Of a stretch of 64,000 bases of DNA, positions 22,671-34,035 are shown piece after piece. The translations under genes and the position numbers were made by a program. The stretch is from Salvia splendens (lineage: Eukaryota; Streptophyta; Magnoliopsida; Lamiales; Lamiaceae). The first letter of the stretch is position 1; the number at the start of each line of letters is the position of its first letter. The stretch spans positions 18,407,514 through 18,471,513 of the forward strand of contig NC_056050.1 of NCBI RefSeq assembly GCF_004379255.2, in the 5' to 3' direction. The notes below the pieces were generated by a model. That model searched no databases. It had not been told where the DNA came from and saw only the letters and a program-made list of their open reading frames with translations.

Positions 22671-24211
22671 TTATGGAAAGTGGTGGACTATTACAGTGAT
22701 GTCGTCGTGGAAATGTCTCCTCACTCCCCTGTCGATCCTTTCCAGGTCCGAATATCTCACCTCTCTCTTCAATGCAGCCTCCTGGAGGGCGGCTTTTACT
22801 AGCTTCTTGGCAACACCCTGTAATGGGTGTATAGTGTGATTTTTCACGAGGAATATTTAAAATTTTAGAAAGTGTACATTGCGTGGAGAGTGGTGGACTG
22901 TGCTAAGGTGTTCCCATAGAGCATCCGAGGCATATATAAGAAAGTGGTCTTGGTGTTGAAGTTTCTGAACTTGTCTCGATAGGGTGTGGAATTCTGAATT
23001 TCGCTAACAAAGGCGGTTTGTTGAATTCTGCTTTCTTCAGGTAGGTTTATCTCGAAATCTGGGATGGAACAAGGAAAGGAAACACAGAGTTAGGGAAGCA
23101 TATTCCGTCTTGCACATGAATCCCCATTGTTTTTGTCTTTTTCTTTAAAACAATATTTTTTACCTGAATGAGACCCTTCACTCGCCAAACCATGTGCTTC
23201 AGAACAACGATGTTCGGATCTTCAGGCTGCAACGAGCGCCACTCCTCCCGAACAGATTCTTTATAACATCCGCAGACATTTCTTGACTCTCTAACGTAAA
23301 TCCTGCATCAGATAGCTGGAAAGTGAGTAAACCACGAGTTTTAGCAAGTTTACGATCAACTCGTGTAAGGGACTTCAAACAATAGAGATAACAAATCTTC
23401 CAAAAACCAATAAAACAATAGATCAAGAAGCTTATATCTCATCATAAATCATTTGAAGCTTAGATGACATTTCCAGATTGGAATTACTTGATTTTTTTTA
23501 CCAAAACAAAAAAAAAGGTACATGGATAGAGTTCAACATAGGAACTGCATTTATCTAAAATTACACGTAAAGACCGACATAAGCAGCACGTACACACACA
23601 ATATTCGAAATGCAACTAGTTGAAAATATTATCCCAACATGATGTTAAGAAAGATTCTAAATCTCCTTAAGGCACTTATTGAACATAGTACTCCACATCT
23701 TGTCATGAATTTGTCGTCGGATTAGTCGTAGTGTGATCGACCTAAAGAGCAGAATATTACCAAAAACTTTATTGAAAACACTCCCACTGTAAAAGAAAGA
23801 AGCATCAACTACAAGTCTAACATATCAAACAGCACTACCACAAACATACGAACAACACTAAACGCAACACATTGTAAGACCATATTAGCAACAAAGAACG
23901 TAGAAGTGCATACTCTTAATATTTTCGAATAGATGGTTGTTTATAAACCGGGAAGCTTCAGGGCCAGCATGCACGTCGTAGATTCCAACAAATGTCCCAC
24001 GAGGGCCAGCCTCCATAGAGCTCAGCGGCCCAACTTTACTTGGCATTGATCTTCCAACACATTGTTTGCTTGGATAACCGCGCGCCATTGAAAATTCCCC
24101 GTGTATATGTTGAGCTATATCTTTGTACCACCACAACCCGTCCACACAACCACTAGGATTGCCCCCTCTAGTGTTGCAATTCACTGCTCGGCCGCCAACA
24201 AGGGGAAACAT
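22671..24211 (-). pseudogene. D-clade PP2C protein phosphatase relic
   Basis: Pieces of a clade-D protein phosphatase 2C appear in the right order on the minus strand. 24211-23914: CVDGLWWYKDIAQHIHGEFS ... GPLSSMEAGPRGTFVGIYD, then PEASRFINNHLFENIK with a donor at 23913. 23300-23164: [12 protein letters not shown] joined by a deletion to [27 protein letters not shown]. About 23045-22900: LKKAEFNKPPLLAKFRIP. 22822-22671: [12 protein letters not shown] ... [20 protein letters not shown]. The metal-site motif reads YDVHAGPEA instead of YDGHGGPEA, and much of the catalytic core is deleted. Active family members dephosphorylate plasma-membrane H+-ATPases and oppose SAUR-driven growth. This copy is dead. 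Confidence 0.85.
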
Positions 24212-24582
24212 ACTTTCTCCATGAATTTGTCCCCATTTTACTCATAAGCCCAATTTATCACTCTTCTCTTCACCAGACCAACTCTTAGCCCCAATATAAC
24301 TTTTTTTTTTATCTACAAAATTCAGATATACTTATGAATTTTGCCCTCAACCTCAACCCTTATTATCAAATCCAATTTCACAATTTCCGAATGCAGACAA
24401 ATGTAAGCACCATCAATCTGTATTATGCCAAAATTAACTAGGTAAATAAACAAACACAATTAATACATTGCAAACAAACTATACCAACTCCCAAATTAAA
24501 AGAGTAGAGTTAAAAGATCGAAAAATATAACCAACAATCAAAAGCTAGCTCAACAAAATATTGAAATTCCAAAAAAGAGGGG
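24212..24582. other. Intergenic DNA next to the MULE insertion
   Basis: AT-rich with no recognised gene. It holds at least the lost 5' part of the PP2C relic's locus. The MULE target duplication starts at 24583. Confidence 0.4.
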
Positions 24583-24592
24583 CTAAAAATTG

Positions 24593-24775
24593 GAGAAAAT
24601 CGGATCCGTGGGGCACTCTACTACTATAATAACGGAAATGTACCCATTTTGTTATTTCTTCCATCTATGTGAAAAACACCACCCACATTAGCGTGTTATC
24701 AAGTAAAAACGCCAACTGTGTTGGCGTTTTACAATTTCATTTTATTTTATTCAAATACAGTATTTATCATAACAC
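24593..24775. repeat. MULE left terminal inverted repeat
   Basis: Matches 32323-32506 inverted, up to CAGTATTTATCATAACAC. The outer 92 bases show about four mismatches to the right TIR. The inner half contains one perfect AAAACGCCAAC hairpin. Confidence 0.9.
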
Positions 24776-24896
24776 GCTCATTTGGTTGGCGTGTTTAATT
24801 AAAAAACGCCATCTACATCGGCGTGTTTAACACATATATCACGCCCACTTAGTTGGAGTGTTTAATTAAAAAACGCCAACCTGGTCGGCGTGTTAC
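24706..24896. repeat. Hairpin cluster 1 (AAAACGCCAAC / GTTGGCGTTTT)
   Basis: Five dyads about 25 bases long, each with A-rich then GCC on the left arm and GGC then T-rich on the right. The clearest is 24706-24730: 11-base arms AAAACGCCAAC and GTTGGCGTTTT around loop TGT. Others are near 24771-24796 (AACACGC...GCGTGTT), 24802-24827, 24831-24864 and 24869-24893. Some have one or two mismatches. Confidence 0.85.
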
Positions 24897-25079
24897 CGTT
24901 GAACCAGATATCAGGCAGATTTCTCCCAAAATCGCGAACCCTAATCACTTTCCCTCCCCAAATGCGAAAACCTTAAGGAAACCCTTGCTCGGGTCGGCGC
25001 AATCGGCGATTTGAGCATGAAGATTTCGATTTTGGCTCATTCTTCCAAACATTAGTCTTCCTATTCGGTTAGTATATCT

Positions 25080-25250
25080 AAATTTTGACCAATATTTGAT
25101 GGATTGTTATGATAGTATATATTGTAGTGTAATTAATAGAAATATTTGATGGATTGTTATGATATTATATATTGTAGTATATCTAATTTTTGACCAATAT
25201 TTGATGGATTGTTATGATAGTCTATATTTGATGTAATTAATATCTAATTT
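25080..25250. repeat. Tandem repeat in the MULE 5' leader
   Basis: ATATTTGATGGATTGTTATG occurs three times (about 25090, 25140 and 25197), with TATATTGTAGTRTAAT spacers. It lies between the left TIR and the transposase start. Confidence 0.75.
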
Positions 25251-25334
25251 TTTACCAATTTTTGGCTCACTCTACATAATGATGAATGAAAAAATAATAC
25301 ATATTTATTTGTGTTTTACATTATTGCAGATAGT

Positions 25335-27839
25335 ATGACGTGGTGTGTCAATTTATATTGGGGTGGAAAGATAATTTCTGGAGCAGTTATTTCATATGAT
25401 CCTCCTTTTTCAAAAGGATTCATTATGATGGATGAAAGTGTTACCTACTATAAGCTTGTGGAAACAATTTGTGAAATGATGGGGATAAGCATATTTGAAA
25501 ACAAAGTTCAAACGTACTATATGCGTTGGATCCGAAGTTACGTTTATAGGTACTCTACTAGAAGAAGTATGCATGCCACTAATGTTCAGTGAGAGTATGG
25601 CTGCAGGAGGTCAAATTGAATTATTTGTTGAGTATTCGGCAATTACTCAATAAAATAGTCATCATATCATAAGTTATGATATTGGTACGTCTACGAGAGC
25701 CCAAGAACCAAGTTTCGCTGCAACACAAGATTTTGATGTTGGAGGTGTGTGTTTAGGGGACAGTGACAATTGTCATGTGGTTGATGACAATATAGGTCCT
25801 GATAAAGCCGACTTTCTTGATCCACAATCACCTTATGATTCTGAAGATGTAAACATTGTTAGTACAGACTCAGATGGTGTTCCGTCTGATGATGAACAAT
25901 TTGTTGATTCAAGACCATCCATTCCAGTTGGAGAAACAGTGGTTGGAGAAACAATGGTTGGAGAAAGAGCAGTTGGAGGAAGAGTAGTTCCACAGTTCCC
26001 AAAACGTGGAATGAACTATTTTCGCACCTTACCAGGTACATATGATAGTTTTGATCCAAAGAACATTGAGGCTGCTGATCCCAGTGTGCATTATTGGAGT
26101 GAAAAAGATCCTAGCAATGTCGGTTTGCATACTAAATTTAGAACGAAGTTGGAATTGAAGACAACTGTAACTTTTTGGCATTTAGAAAAAATCCAACAAT
26201 ATACAGTTGTTGAAAGTAAAGGAAAGAGATGGCATGCAGTTTATAAGTGGCCACAAGGAAATCTGAAAGATAAGTCATTACCGAAATGTTTGTGGGAGTG
26301 TCGGACAACATTGAGAAAGCATGATGAACACTGGCAAATTAGAGTGTTTAGCACTGCTCATACTTGTATGGGGGATCGTAATTATAATGGGCACGCTAAT
26401 CTTTCGTCGTCCATGATATCATTGAGTGTTCGACATCAGATAGAAAACGATCTTGCCTACAAGGTAAAAGCTATTGTGGCGGATATTGAAAATAGATTTC
26501 ATGTGAAAAATAGTTACAAGAAAGCATGGTATGCTCGGAGGACAGCTATTGAACTTGTATATGGTGGATGGCAGTGGTCATTCAATGTTTTACCGTCTTA
26601 TTTGAATGAAATGCAAAGACAAAATCCTGGTACAATTGTCGAATGGTTGCCTGATGACAGATTAAGCCACGGTATGAACAAGGTATTCAAGTACGTATTT
26701 TAGGCTTTTTGACCAGCTGTTGAGGCTTTTCAACTATGAAACCAGTTTTAACAGTTGATGGAACTCATCTACGTGGACGATGTCGAGGTAAAATTCTTAT
26801 TGTCGTTGGATTTGGTGCTAATAAGAAATGTTTGCCTGTTGCATACGCCATTGTTGATGAGGAAACTAAAGAAAGTTGGAATTGGTTTATGGAACGCATA
26901 AGACTTCATGTAACAAAGCATGAAATATGTGTAATATCTGATAGGCATGTGGGAATCATAGATGCAATGAATTCTCTCATATGGAAAGAAGAACCTAAAG
27001 GTCATTACAAGTTTTGCTTGGTACATGTTAGAAAGAATGTTCTGCAGAATCACAAATGTATCATGGTTAAAAGATTGGTTTGGAAAATGGGTATTGCTAC
27101 CAAAAAGTGCAAGTTTAAAAAAAGACGTCGTTTACTTCGAGACGTCAACAACGAGGCTTTGCAGTACCTTGATACCGTGAATTTAGAAAAATGGAATTTG
27201 GCGTATGACAAACACAAAAGATGGGGTGAGGTGACCACTAATATGGTGGAATGTTACAACAATGTGTTGAGAGGCGCAAGAGAACTCCCAATCAAAGCTT
27301 GCAATGATATGACATTTTGGAGGACAATAGAATGGTTCAATGAGTGGTCAATTGCAGCAAGACAGTGTGCGACACCACTTACCCCATGGGCGCATGAAAA
27401 GGTGTGCAAAAATGATGCAAAAGGTTAGTTACATAATGTGAGAGCAACAAACACAATTCAAGGGATTTATGTGGTTCGAACAAGACGTCGAATTGGTGGA
27501 AAGGGTGGTAACAAGTGGAAGGTGTTGTACTTGGAGTCGAACTGCAAATGTAAAAAGTGGCAGATGTGGAGACTTCCTTGTTCACATGCAGCGGTAGTTG
27601 CCCGGTTTAGAAATGACAACATGATATCGCTTGTTAATCCCGTATACCACACAAGTGTTTGGGTACACCAATATTCTGGGGTGTTCAATCAACTCAGACA
27701 CCCAGATTATTGGGACGTGCCTGAATGGACTTTGCAGTGTTCACGAACTCAGTTAATGCCTCGAAGTCGTGGTCGATACCGTACAACTAGGATTCCTAAT
27801 CAGATGGATGTTCGTGAAGCTGACCAGCCACGAGCCTGA
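25335..27839 (+). pseudogene. MULE transposase (MuDR/SWIM type), decayed
   Basis: ATG 25335 follows a TGCAG acceptor-like site. The frame is broken at about 25592. 25747-26703 carries an acidic linker and the FRTLPGTYDSFDP / MULE DNA-binding region, ending in TAG. A second stop (TGA) and a 1-base loss follow near 26715-26735. 26736-27428 holds the DDE core: LTVDGTHLRGRC (first Asp), VISDRHVGI (second Asp), HYKFCLVHV.KN and NMVECYNNVLRGAR (Glu). A TAG at 27426-27428 is read through in frame to the SWIM zinc finger CKCKKWQMWRLPCSHA (about 27545-27595) and an Arg-rich tail to TGA 27839. Catalytic acids and zinc ligands survive; the lesions are a few stops and at least two frame changes. Confidence 0.88.
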
Positions 27840-27846
27840 CGCCGTT

Positions 27847-28090
27847 GGCGAGTCAATACAGAATGGTTGTATTGCATTGTGTACAAACACGCATAAACAT
27901 CAAAGTGTAAAACGCCAACGGGACTGGCGTTTTTCTTTAGTGTTTCTTAAAAACGCCAACCTAGTTGGCGTGTTTCATAAAAACGCCAACCACGTAGGCG
28001 AGTCAATACAGAATGGTTGTATTGCGTCTACTAGAAACTCGGGCGATACATCAAAGTGTAAAACGCCAGTCTCGGTGGCGTTTTTACTAA
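27847..28090. repeat. Hairpin cluster 2 between two convergent 3' ends
   Basis: An approximately 150-base tandem duplication (GGCGAGTCAATACAGAATGG at 27847 and 27997). Each copy ends in a hairpin, AAAACGCCAACGGGACTGGCGTTTT (27909-27933) or AAAACGCCAGTCTCGGTGGCGTTTT (28060-28084), with two more dyads at 27949-27974 and 27979-28003. It sits exactly between the transposase stop (27839) and the stop of the opposing PMD gene (28152). Confidence 0.85.
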
Positions 28091-28151
28091 CACACAGTTC
28101 ACAAACACGAAGTTCAACTCAATAAACAAATAAAAATAGATGTAGTTTAGT

Positions 28152-30269
28152 TCAATCGTCTCGCCTTCTCCGCATAAACAGGCCACGGATCCCCTTCCCG
28201 ATTCTGGAAGTAGGGAGTCTAGAGGGAGAAGTATCTTGAACAACAACATTCTCTAAATTCACCTCAAAAAAGTCATCTCGCACTGAAGACCGAGGTGGAG
28301 ATTGTTGGACATCACTGAGACCAATATCTTCACCTGTACCACTAGTGTGGCTGACAGAATGACGACCTCGAACTGCAGATCTAGGTGGAGGCACAAAATC
28401 TTCATCGGAATCATCTACCAAATGAGCATCCATCCTTGAAGATGACGACTCTCCACAAGCAGTTTTCTTCTTTCCACGTCGTTTCCCTTTTTGTCTCACG
28501 GGCATGTCAATGTCCAGCTCAGAGCGCTGGGAAGGACGGTAGTCCATCATTTCAGCCTCCCCAGATATCAGCAGACCATCTTCAACCATCCTCGAAATTG
28601 TTACAAAATCTGGGCGTCTTGTCATATCTTGCCCACTTAGAAAGTGATGTATTTTTTGAAGCGTCTCCACCTACAATTTTCAAAGTTAATTTCATTTCAT
28701 TATATGAATTTAAATAATTAATAGTTGTTTCAATTTACCGCGAAGCTATGAGAAGATGCTGTTTCATGGAAGCCCTCTTGAGCATGCACACCAAGTTTAG
28801 TTAAGTACACCACAGTTATTCGGCTACACCAATCCATATATTCATCAGTTGCAATAGGCTCATTTGAGTACTCCAGATCAGTCCACACCAAGTTTTGCCT
28901 ATTGTCCCACTCCTGTATATTATTGGCGTGGTACTCAACCCAATTTCGGCCAGATTTACCACGACGATCCTGTTTCACAAAATTAGTACCGTGGAACCGG
29001 TTGAGGAGCGGGATATACGGTTGGACAATCCCAAATTATCGCAACACTCGTTGTGGCAAGTATGGCTCAACCAAATTCCAGCAAATAAGGGTTGTGATCG
29101 ACGTCCATATAGGACGACCGTGAACACAAATATCCGGCAAGTTTCGCATGACATAAGGCCTCCAAATAAACTACATATGAAACAAATTTAGTCAAAACAA
29201 ATTCAATCAAAACAACAAACAAAAAACAATTTAAGTTACATAAATTACTTGGTTGGCGTGCATTCTGGAGAACTGATCTCTGAAATTTTCAATGCAATGT
29301 CCGGGTGCTTTTACATATGACGCCAGACCACTCCATCTAAAAAATTAAATTATGAGCGAATAACAAGGAAATTAAAAAAAATTATGCTTAAAAATTTAAT
29401 TAGTGAACAACTTACGCGACTGCACATGGTGCGTAGTCTATATGCACTGGATTTAGCATCTTCGGTATAATATTTGGGATTCTCTCCCAAGCCCACAATT
29501 GTAACAAAGTACAAGCTCACCCGACATCGCTCCTCCTAGCAAGGGCAGCTTCACATAAATTGTGGTACAAGCAAGCAAGAGTCGCACCACCCCAGCTATA
29601 GCTAGAACATCGTTCTACATCTATGAAAAATTGCAAGTAGAAGAATGAAATTTTATTTCCGGAGGCATTCGGGATCATCAGACCACCAAGTAAAAATAGA
29701 CAATAAACACGAGCACGTTGAACATATATATAGTGGTCGTGTTCACCACTCAACTCAATCCTTAGTTGATTTGATAAGCTTGTCTGTTTCCAAACCATTT
29801 CTTTCAACTCAACTGTATCTGGTACAAATCCAAGATAATCCAAAGAAAATTGCATCTTATAGTTGACATCCTTAGTGGGGATGTAACCCGTCAAAGCATC
29901 ACCGTCAACTTTGAGGCCCCATAAGACCTCCACGTCTTCCAATGTCACCGTCACTTCACCGACTAGAAAGTGAAACGTGTGAGTCTCTGGCCTCCATCGT
30001 TCAATCAACGCGGTGATAAGGTGGTGGTCAATGTCCTTTGGTTGACTACACCTCAATATGCCGCCGAACCCCATCTCGTCTATTACTGCCAAAACACGCG
30101 GATGTATGGGAACATCCCAAATGATTCATTCATATCTTCTGCAGTGTACATCTTCTGATTCAACTCCTGCCCATATATTATTAGAGACGTGTTGTCTCTT
30201 AAGATATAATACGGAAGGGTCATCAGGACCACATAAGAGTCTTCGACGAGAACTTGAAGATGATGTCAT
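28152..30269 (-). pseudogene. Plant mobile domain (MAIN/PP7L-like) gene carried in the MULE
   Basis: ATG at 30269 on the minus strand (MTSSSSSRRRL...). The PMD then reads HPRVLAVIDEMGFGGILRC, ITALIERWRPETHTFHF.VGE.TVTLEDV..LWGL, ARVYCLFLLGG and LLQLWAWERIPNI (30092-29400). Next come a short exon near 29340-29250 (WSGLASYVKAP), PYVMRNLPDICVHGRPIW and VEPYLPQRVLR.FG (29170-29030), WVEYHANNIQEWDNR (about 28930), and a basic, Ser/Arg-rich tail with KGKRRGKKK ending in RRRRDD at 28152. Nonsense codons are seen at about 29517 (TGA in DVG-ACTLL) and about 29040 (TAA in VLR-FG), with another before HPRVL. PMD proteins such as MAIN and MAIL1 repress transposons and keep meristem cells dividing; the same domain is also found in transposons. 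Confidence 0.85.
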
Positions 30270-30830
30270 AATTCACCTACACAACATTCACAATTCAAAT
30301 TAAACAATACACAAACCTAAACAATTTCAATAATTGGATACTATTCAACCCAATATCACAAAATGGAACAACAATATCAAATAATGCACAAATTCACCTT
30401 CACAACATTACACAAATTCACCTACACAACATTACACAAACCAAATCAAGTTGTCCAATTTTTAAGCTAGAACAACACTACCTAGTTTGATTTAATCAAA
30501 TTTATACCCTAACTAAACACCAATATCTCAACTATTAATCAACAATAATGTCCTTCAAACAAGCCAATATACTAAATAATAATGCAACAAAGAATTTCAA
30601 CTCAATTTGCAACTCATAACAAACTATAAGTAACTATCAAACAATTACTCTAATATTGTAAAAAATAAGCATACTAACCGGAAAATATATCAAATATGCG
30701 GAAGAATAGCACCGATTCACTCCTTGTTGATGCAATTGATGGAGGGAGGGCGAAATCACCGAGAAGCCGCCGCTATGTGTGGGTTTCGCGATTTGGGGGA
30801 TGAGAATCTGATATAATTCATTCTGCCTAA

Positions 30831-30981
30831 ACACGCCAATGATGTTGGCGTTTCTAATTTAAACACGCCAACGCATAGGCGTGTATAAATTATAATTTAG
30901 GTTTTATTTTATCCGAGTTTTGCTTAAAACGCCAATACAATAGGCGTTTTTTACATAAACACGCCAACCAAGGGGCGTGTT
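30831..30981. repeat. Hairpin cluster 3 (right subterminal)
   Basis: Four dyads upstream of the solo LTR: AACACGCCAATGATGTTGGCG (about 30832-30855), AACACGCCAACGCATAGGCGTGT (30862-30886), AAAACGCCAATACAATAGGCGTTTT (30926-30950) and AAACACGCCAACCAAGG-GGCGTGTTT (30957-30982). Two related dyads sit inside the right TIR near 32370-32432. The fourth was split by the solo LTR, which inserted at GTGTT inside its right arm. Confidence 0.8.
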
Positions 30982-32322
30982 TGACAAACGCAGATTTTGC
31001 ATGTTTTTAAGGACTAGATTTGACTTGTTTTAAATGTCAATCATGCAAATTATGTTCTTAAATTGCATATGTTATACATTTGGTATTTTTGACGTGTTTG
31101 TTGATAAATGATAGAAAAATGTGAAAAAGGCCAAAGTGCAGAAGCCTCTTTTCAAGCCCATTCTTCCAGCAATTTTGAAGTCCAGTCAGTGATTACTACA
31201 TGCCATTCTCTTCGTCTTCTAAAGAGCTTCGCGTGAATATCTTGCATGTCTCAATCGGAGTTTTGTGGAGAAAGTTATGACAATTCTACTAACGTTGCGC
31301 AGTGTAGTCAAAGCTGACGGGAATTTATGCGGAAATTCACGGAAGAAAAGAAATTATTATATTGTGAAGCCAAATCTCTCTTATTTCTTGTAGGGCACGA
31401 AATTTATCAAAAATAAACCTTTTTCCAGCCTATAAATACCTCTGAACCTAATTCATAATCTTCATCTCAGAGCCTACAATCCTTTTCCCTCTCTACACTT
31501 CTTCCATTTCATATTTCACCCTTAAATTCATCCATCTTCCATTGGAGCGCAGTTCTGCAGATCCAGGCAAGAGAAGACTGAAGATTGAAGATTCAACCTT
31601 GGGTTTTATCAATTTCTTTCATGTCTCGTACTTTATTTGTAGTTTTTACTTGTCTATGAGTTAAACATCAATTGTGGAATTTTTGGTGAAGATATTCGAT
31701 TGATTTTCCTTGTTAGCTCTTGTAGTTATTTGATTTATCCTTGCGCTTTCTATATTCAATTGATTAGCTACCTCTTGAATACATGTTAGAGTTGATTAGA
31801 GTACTTGGGAGACGAAATAGTTGACTTGGAAAATGGATAATTCACACTTTAATTCAATAGAACTCGGGAGAGTTGAGGTTTCACGTGAGGTCATTGGTCT
31901 TAACGATCTTTTAGGAGTTAGATGTTAGAGATTTAAAGGGGACTTTGATTTCAACACCTAATCTACGGATTTCTCACCTCGGGAGAGGGTTTAATCCAGT
32001 TAAGTGATCGACTTAATAACTCTAGAGACCGTAATTCAAGAAAGTCGATTGTGTTTTGGATCCTAATATTCTACATTCCTATGCGTGCTTTGTATCATTG
32101 TTTATATGCTTTCTTTTTATTTGTTTATTTATTTTTCAGTCTAGTTTAATAAAATCAAACCAAAAAAAACATCTGTGTCTTTAAATAGTATATGACGCTT
32201 AGTATATGATAGTCAATTGCAATCTTATTCCACATGTTCGATATCCCAGTACTGACCTTTAGCTATACTAGATCTACCATGTAAACTTGCAGGTATTTTT
32301 AGTGCTAATAAATAGTGCATCA
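30982..32322 (+). mobile_element. Solo LTR, 1341 bp, TSD GTGTT
   Basis: Starts TGACAAAC and ends GTGCATCA, flanked by GTGTT at 30977-30981 and 32323-32327. It carries a TATA box (CCTATAAATACC, about 31431) in + orientation and a CT-rich leader after it. No internal gag or pol is present, so a full element was reduced to one LTR by recombination. It is not similar to the Athila LTRs in this window. Lineage unknown. Confidence 0.85.
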
Positions 32323-32506
32323 GTGTTACGATAAATACTGTATTTGCATAAAATCAAAAAGAAATTGTAAAACTCCAACGTGGTTGGCGTTTTTACTTAA
32401 TAAGCCGCCATTAGGGGTGGCGTTTTTCACATAGATGGAATAAATAACAAAATGGATACATTTTCGTTATTATAGTAGTAGAGTGCCCCACGGATCCGAT
32501 TTTCTC
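32323..32506. repeat. MULE right terminal inverted repeat
   Basis: Inverse of 24593-24775; reads inward from GAGAAAATCGGATCC on the minus strand. The match stops exactly at the solo-LTR junction, which confirms where the LTR ends. Confidence 0.9.
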
Positions 32507-32516
32507 CTAAAAATTG

Positions 32517-33061
32517 CAACTTTTAACATATATTGATAAATAATGCCAGAAAGGATAGATCAAGAGACATGGAGAGCAGGAAATATACACGAAGATACAT
32601 ACAATAAATTAGTAGAATTGATCGTGTATGATCAAATTCCTGTGGGCTGTGTGCTGGCCGGTTTCTGAGTTGGGTTTTTGGGGATTTTCATTTGTCAATT
32701 TATATGAATTTATAGGGACTTTATTTTTCATAGATGGAGGGGTTAGAGGATTCTGAATTTGACCAAGAACACACCTTTCTTTTAGGCAAGTTTTTCTCAT
32801 CTCTTTCCTTATGTTTTTTTATAACTAAAAAAAAAATTAGTAGGCTTAATTTATGAAATACTTACTATTCACTTCTTCCATTTTCTTTCAAAACTGTTTA
32901 TCAATGGAGTAATTCATTACTAACGATTAACAATTATGTTCTTTTTTAATTCACTAAAAAATTACTAGTAGTTCTAATATTTGAAATAGATAGTCAGTTC
33001 TTCCATTTTCTTTGCAATTGCTTACACATCGATCGATACTTATATTATGGTAGCAACTATT
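32517..33061. other. Intergenic, MULE to truncated Athila B
   Basis: AT-rich DNA. CTTCCATTTTCTTT occurs near 32874 and 33001, each with similar flanks, so a diverged ~125-base duplication is likely. No gene. The left end of Athila B was deleted at 33061/33062. Confidence 0.45.
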
Positions 33062-34035
33062 CAAACTAAGAATTTAACTAACTCTGACATGCATCTCATC
33101 AGTTGATTCAAACGCGAACATGAAGAAAACAGAGCACATACCCAGATTCAAACAAGATATAAAAATTCGGACGTCGAAAACTTGCAATTAGCTGTAAATT
33201 AAACAGATCTACATATACTAGACGGAATGAAATGAACACACGAAAACTAGGCATCAATCACGAATCCTCTGGTTCAGATCCAGACGTCGGATGCTTAATC
33301 CACTCCGGATCCAAGCATTCCGAACCCAACAATCCACAACATCAACTCCATAACTTCCGATTTCAACAAATCTGCCCCGATCAACACAAGCTTCCAATAA
33401 TTCCACTCAAACTTAGTAAACCAACGCAAAAATTAAACATCCAACTCAGCAACGACATCAAACTCCAAACAATTTACATCCATAATCGAAATCAACAGCA
33501 GCTCCAATACGGAAAAGAGAAATTTCATAAACCAACGGAAATTCAACAGAAAACTAGGCCGAGCTTCGAACAACAAAGCTCGGTGAAATTCACGACAGCA
33601 AATTAAAATGAAAGCAATTAAATTGTATCTTCGTCCTCCACAAGGACGGTGTTACCCAACTACTGACTACCTGTGAAATGAACCGAATCCCTACAAATTC
33701 CCGAACATTCCCCCCAAGTGTGTAAAAGTGAGTGAGCTACGAGCTATATTCTGGTTCCAAGTCCTCTACCGAGTCTTTTTTATATAGGCGCAGAGTTGAT
33801 CTTCTAGAAGCCTTCGTAGAAATCTTCATTCTACCCTTCAGCTTCGTTCTCTCCTCCGTCTAGTCATTTTCTCCAAATTGCTCACTTATTCGCCAGTTTC
33901 CTTGGACCATGCAAATGTCCTCTTCTTTTCCTGGACCTGGCGAAAACTTTCTACACACCTGGCTTAAAACATGTGTTAGACCCCACAAATGCACGAATTT
34001 AACCCTTTAACCAATGCACGAAATTAGCCTTATCA
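33062..34035 (-). repeat. Element B 3' LTR, truncated
   Basis: Closely similar to 59222-60202 of the 5' LTR, ending ...CCTTATCA at 34035. The part equivalent to 58733-59221 (about 490 bases, the U5 side) is missing, so no TSD is found. Confidence 0.88.

Larger units (their letters stand above)
24593..32506 (+). mobile_element. Mutator-like element (MULE), 7.9 kb, TSD CTAAAAATTG
   Basis: The termini GAGAAAATCGGATCCGTGG and their inverse are flanked by a perfect 10-base duplication CTAAAAATTG (24583-24592 and 32507-32516), within the 9-11 base range of MULEs. TIRs of about 183 bases differ at only a few sites in the outer 90. Inside: MULE transposase remnant on +, plant-mobile-domain gene remnant on -, hairpin clusters at both ends and between the two genes' 3' ends, and a 1341-base solo LTR. 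Without the LTR the element is about 6.6 kb. Confidence 0.92.

Noticed and set aside
22346..22699. 117-codon open frame
   Set aside because: Antisense to the last exon of the PP2C relic; no known signature.
24706..30981. CRISPR-like array
   Set aside because: The repeats are dyads of unequal spacing in a plant transposon, with no uniform spacers and no cas genes.
33232..33606. 124-codon frame, also present as 114 codons at 59392
   Set aside because: Both lie in the two LTRs of element B; repeated by LTR identity, with low-complexity composition.
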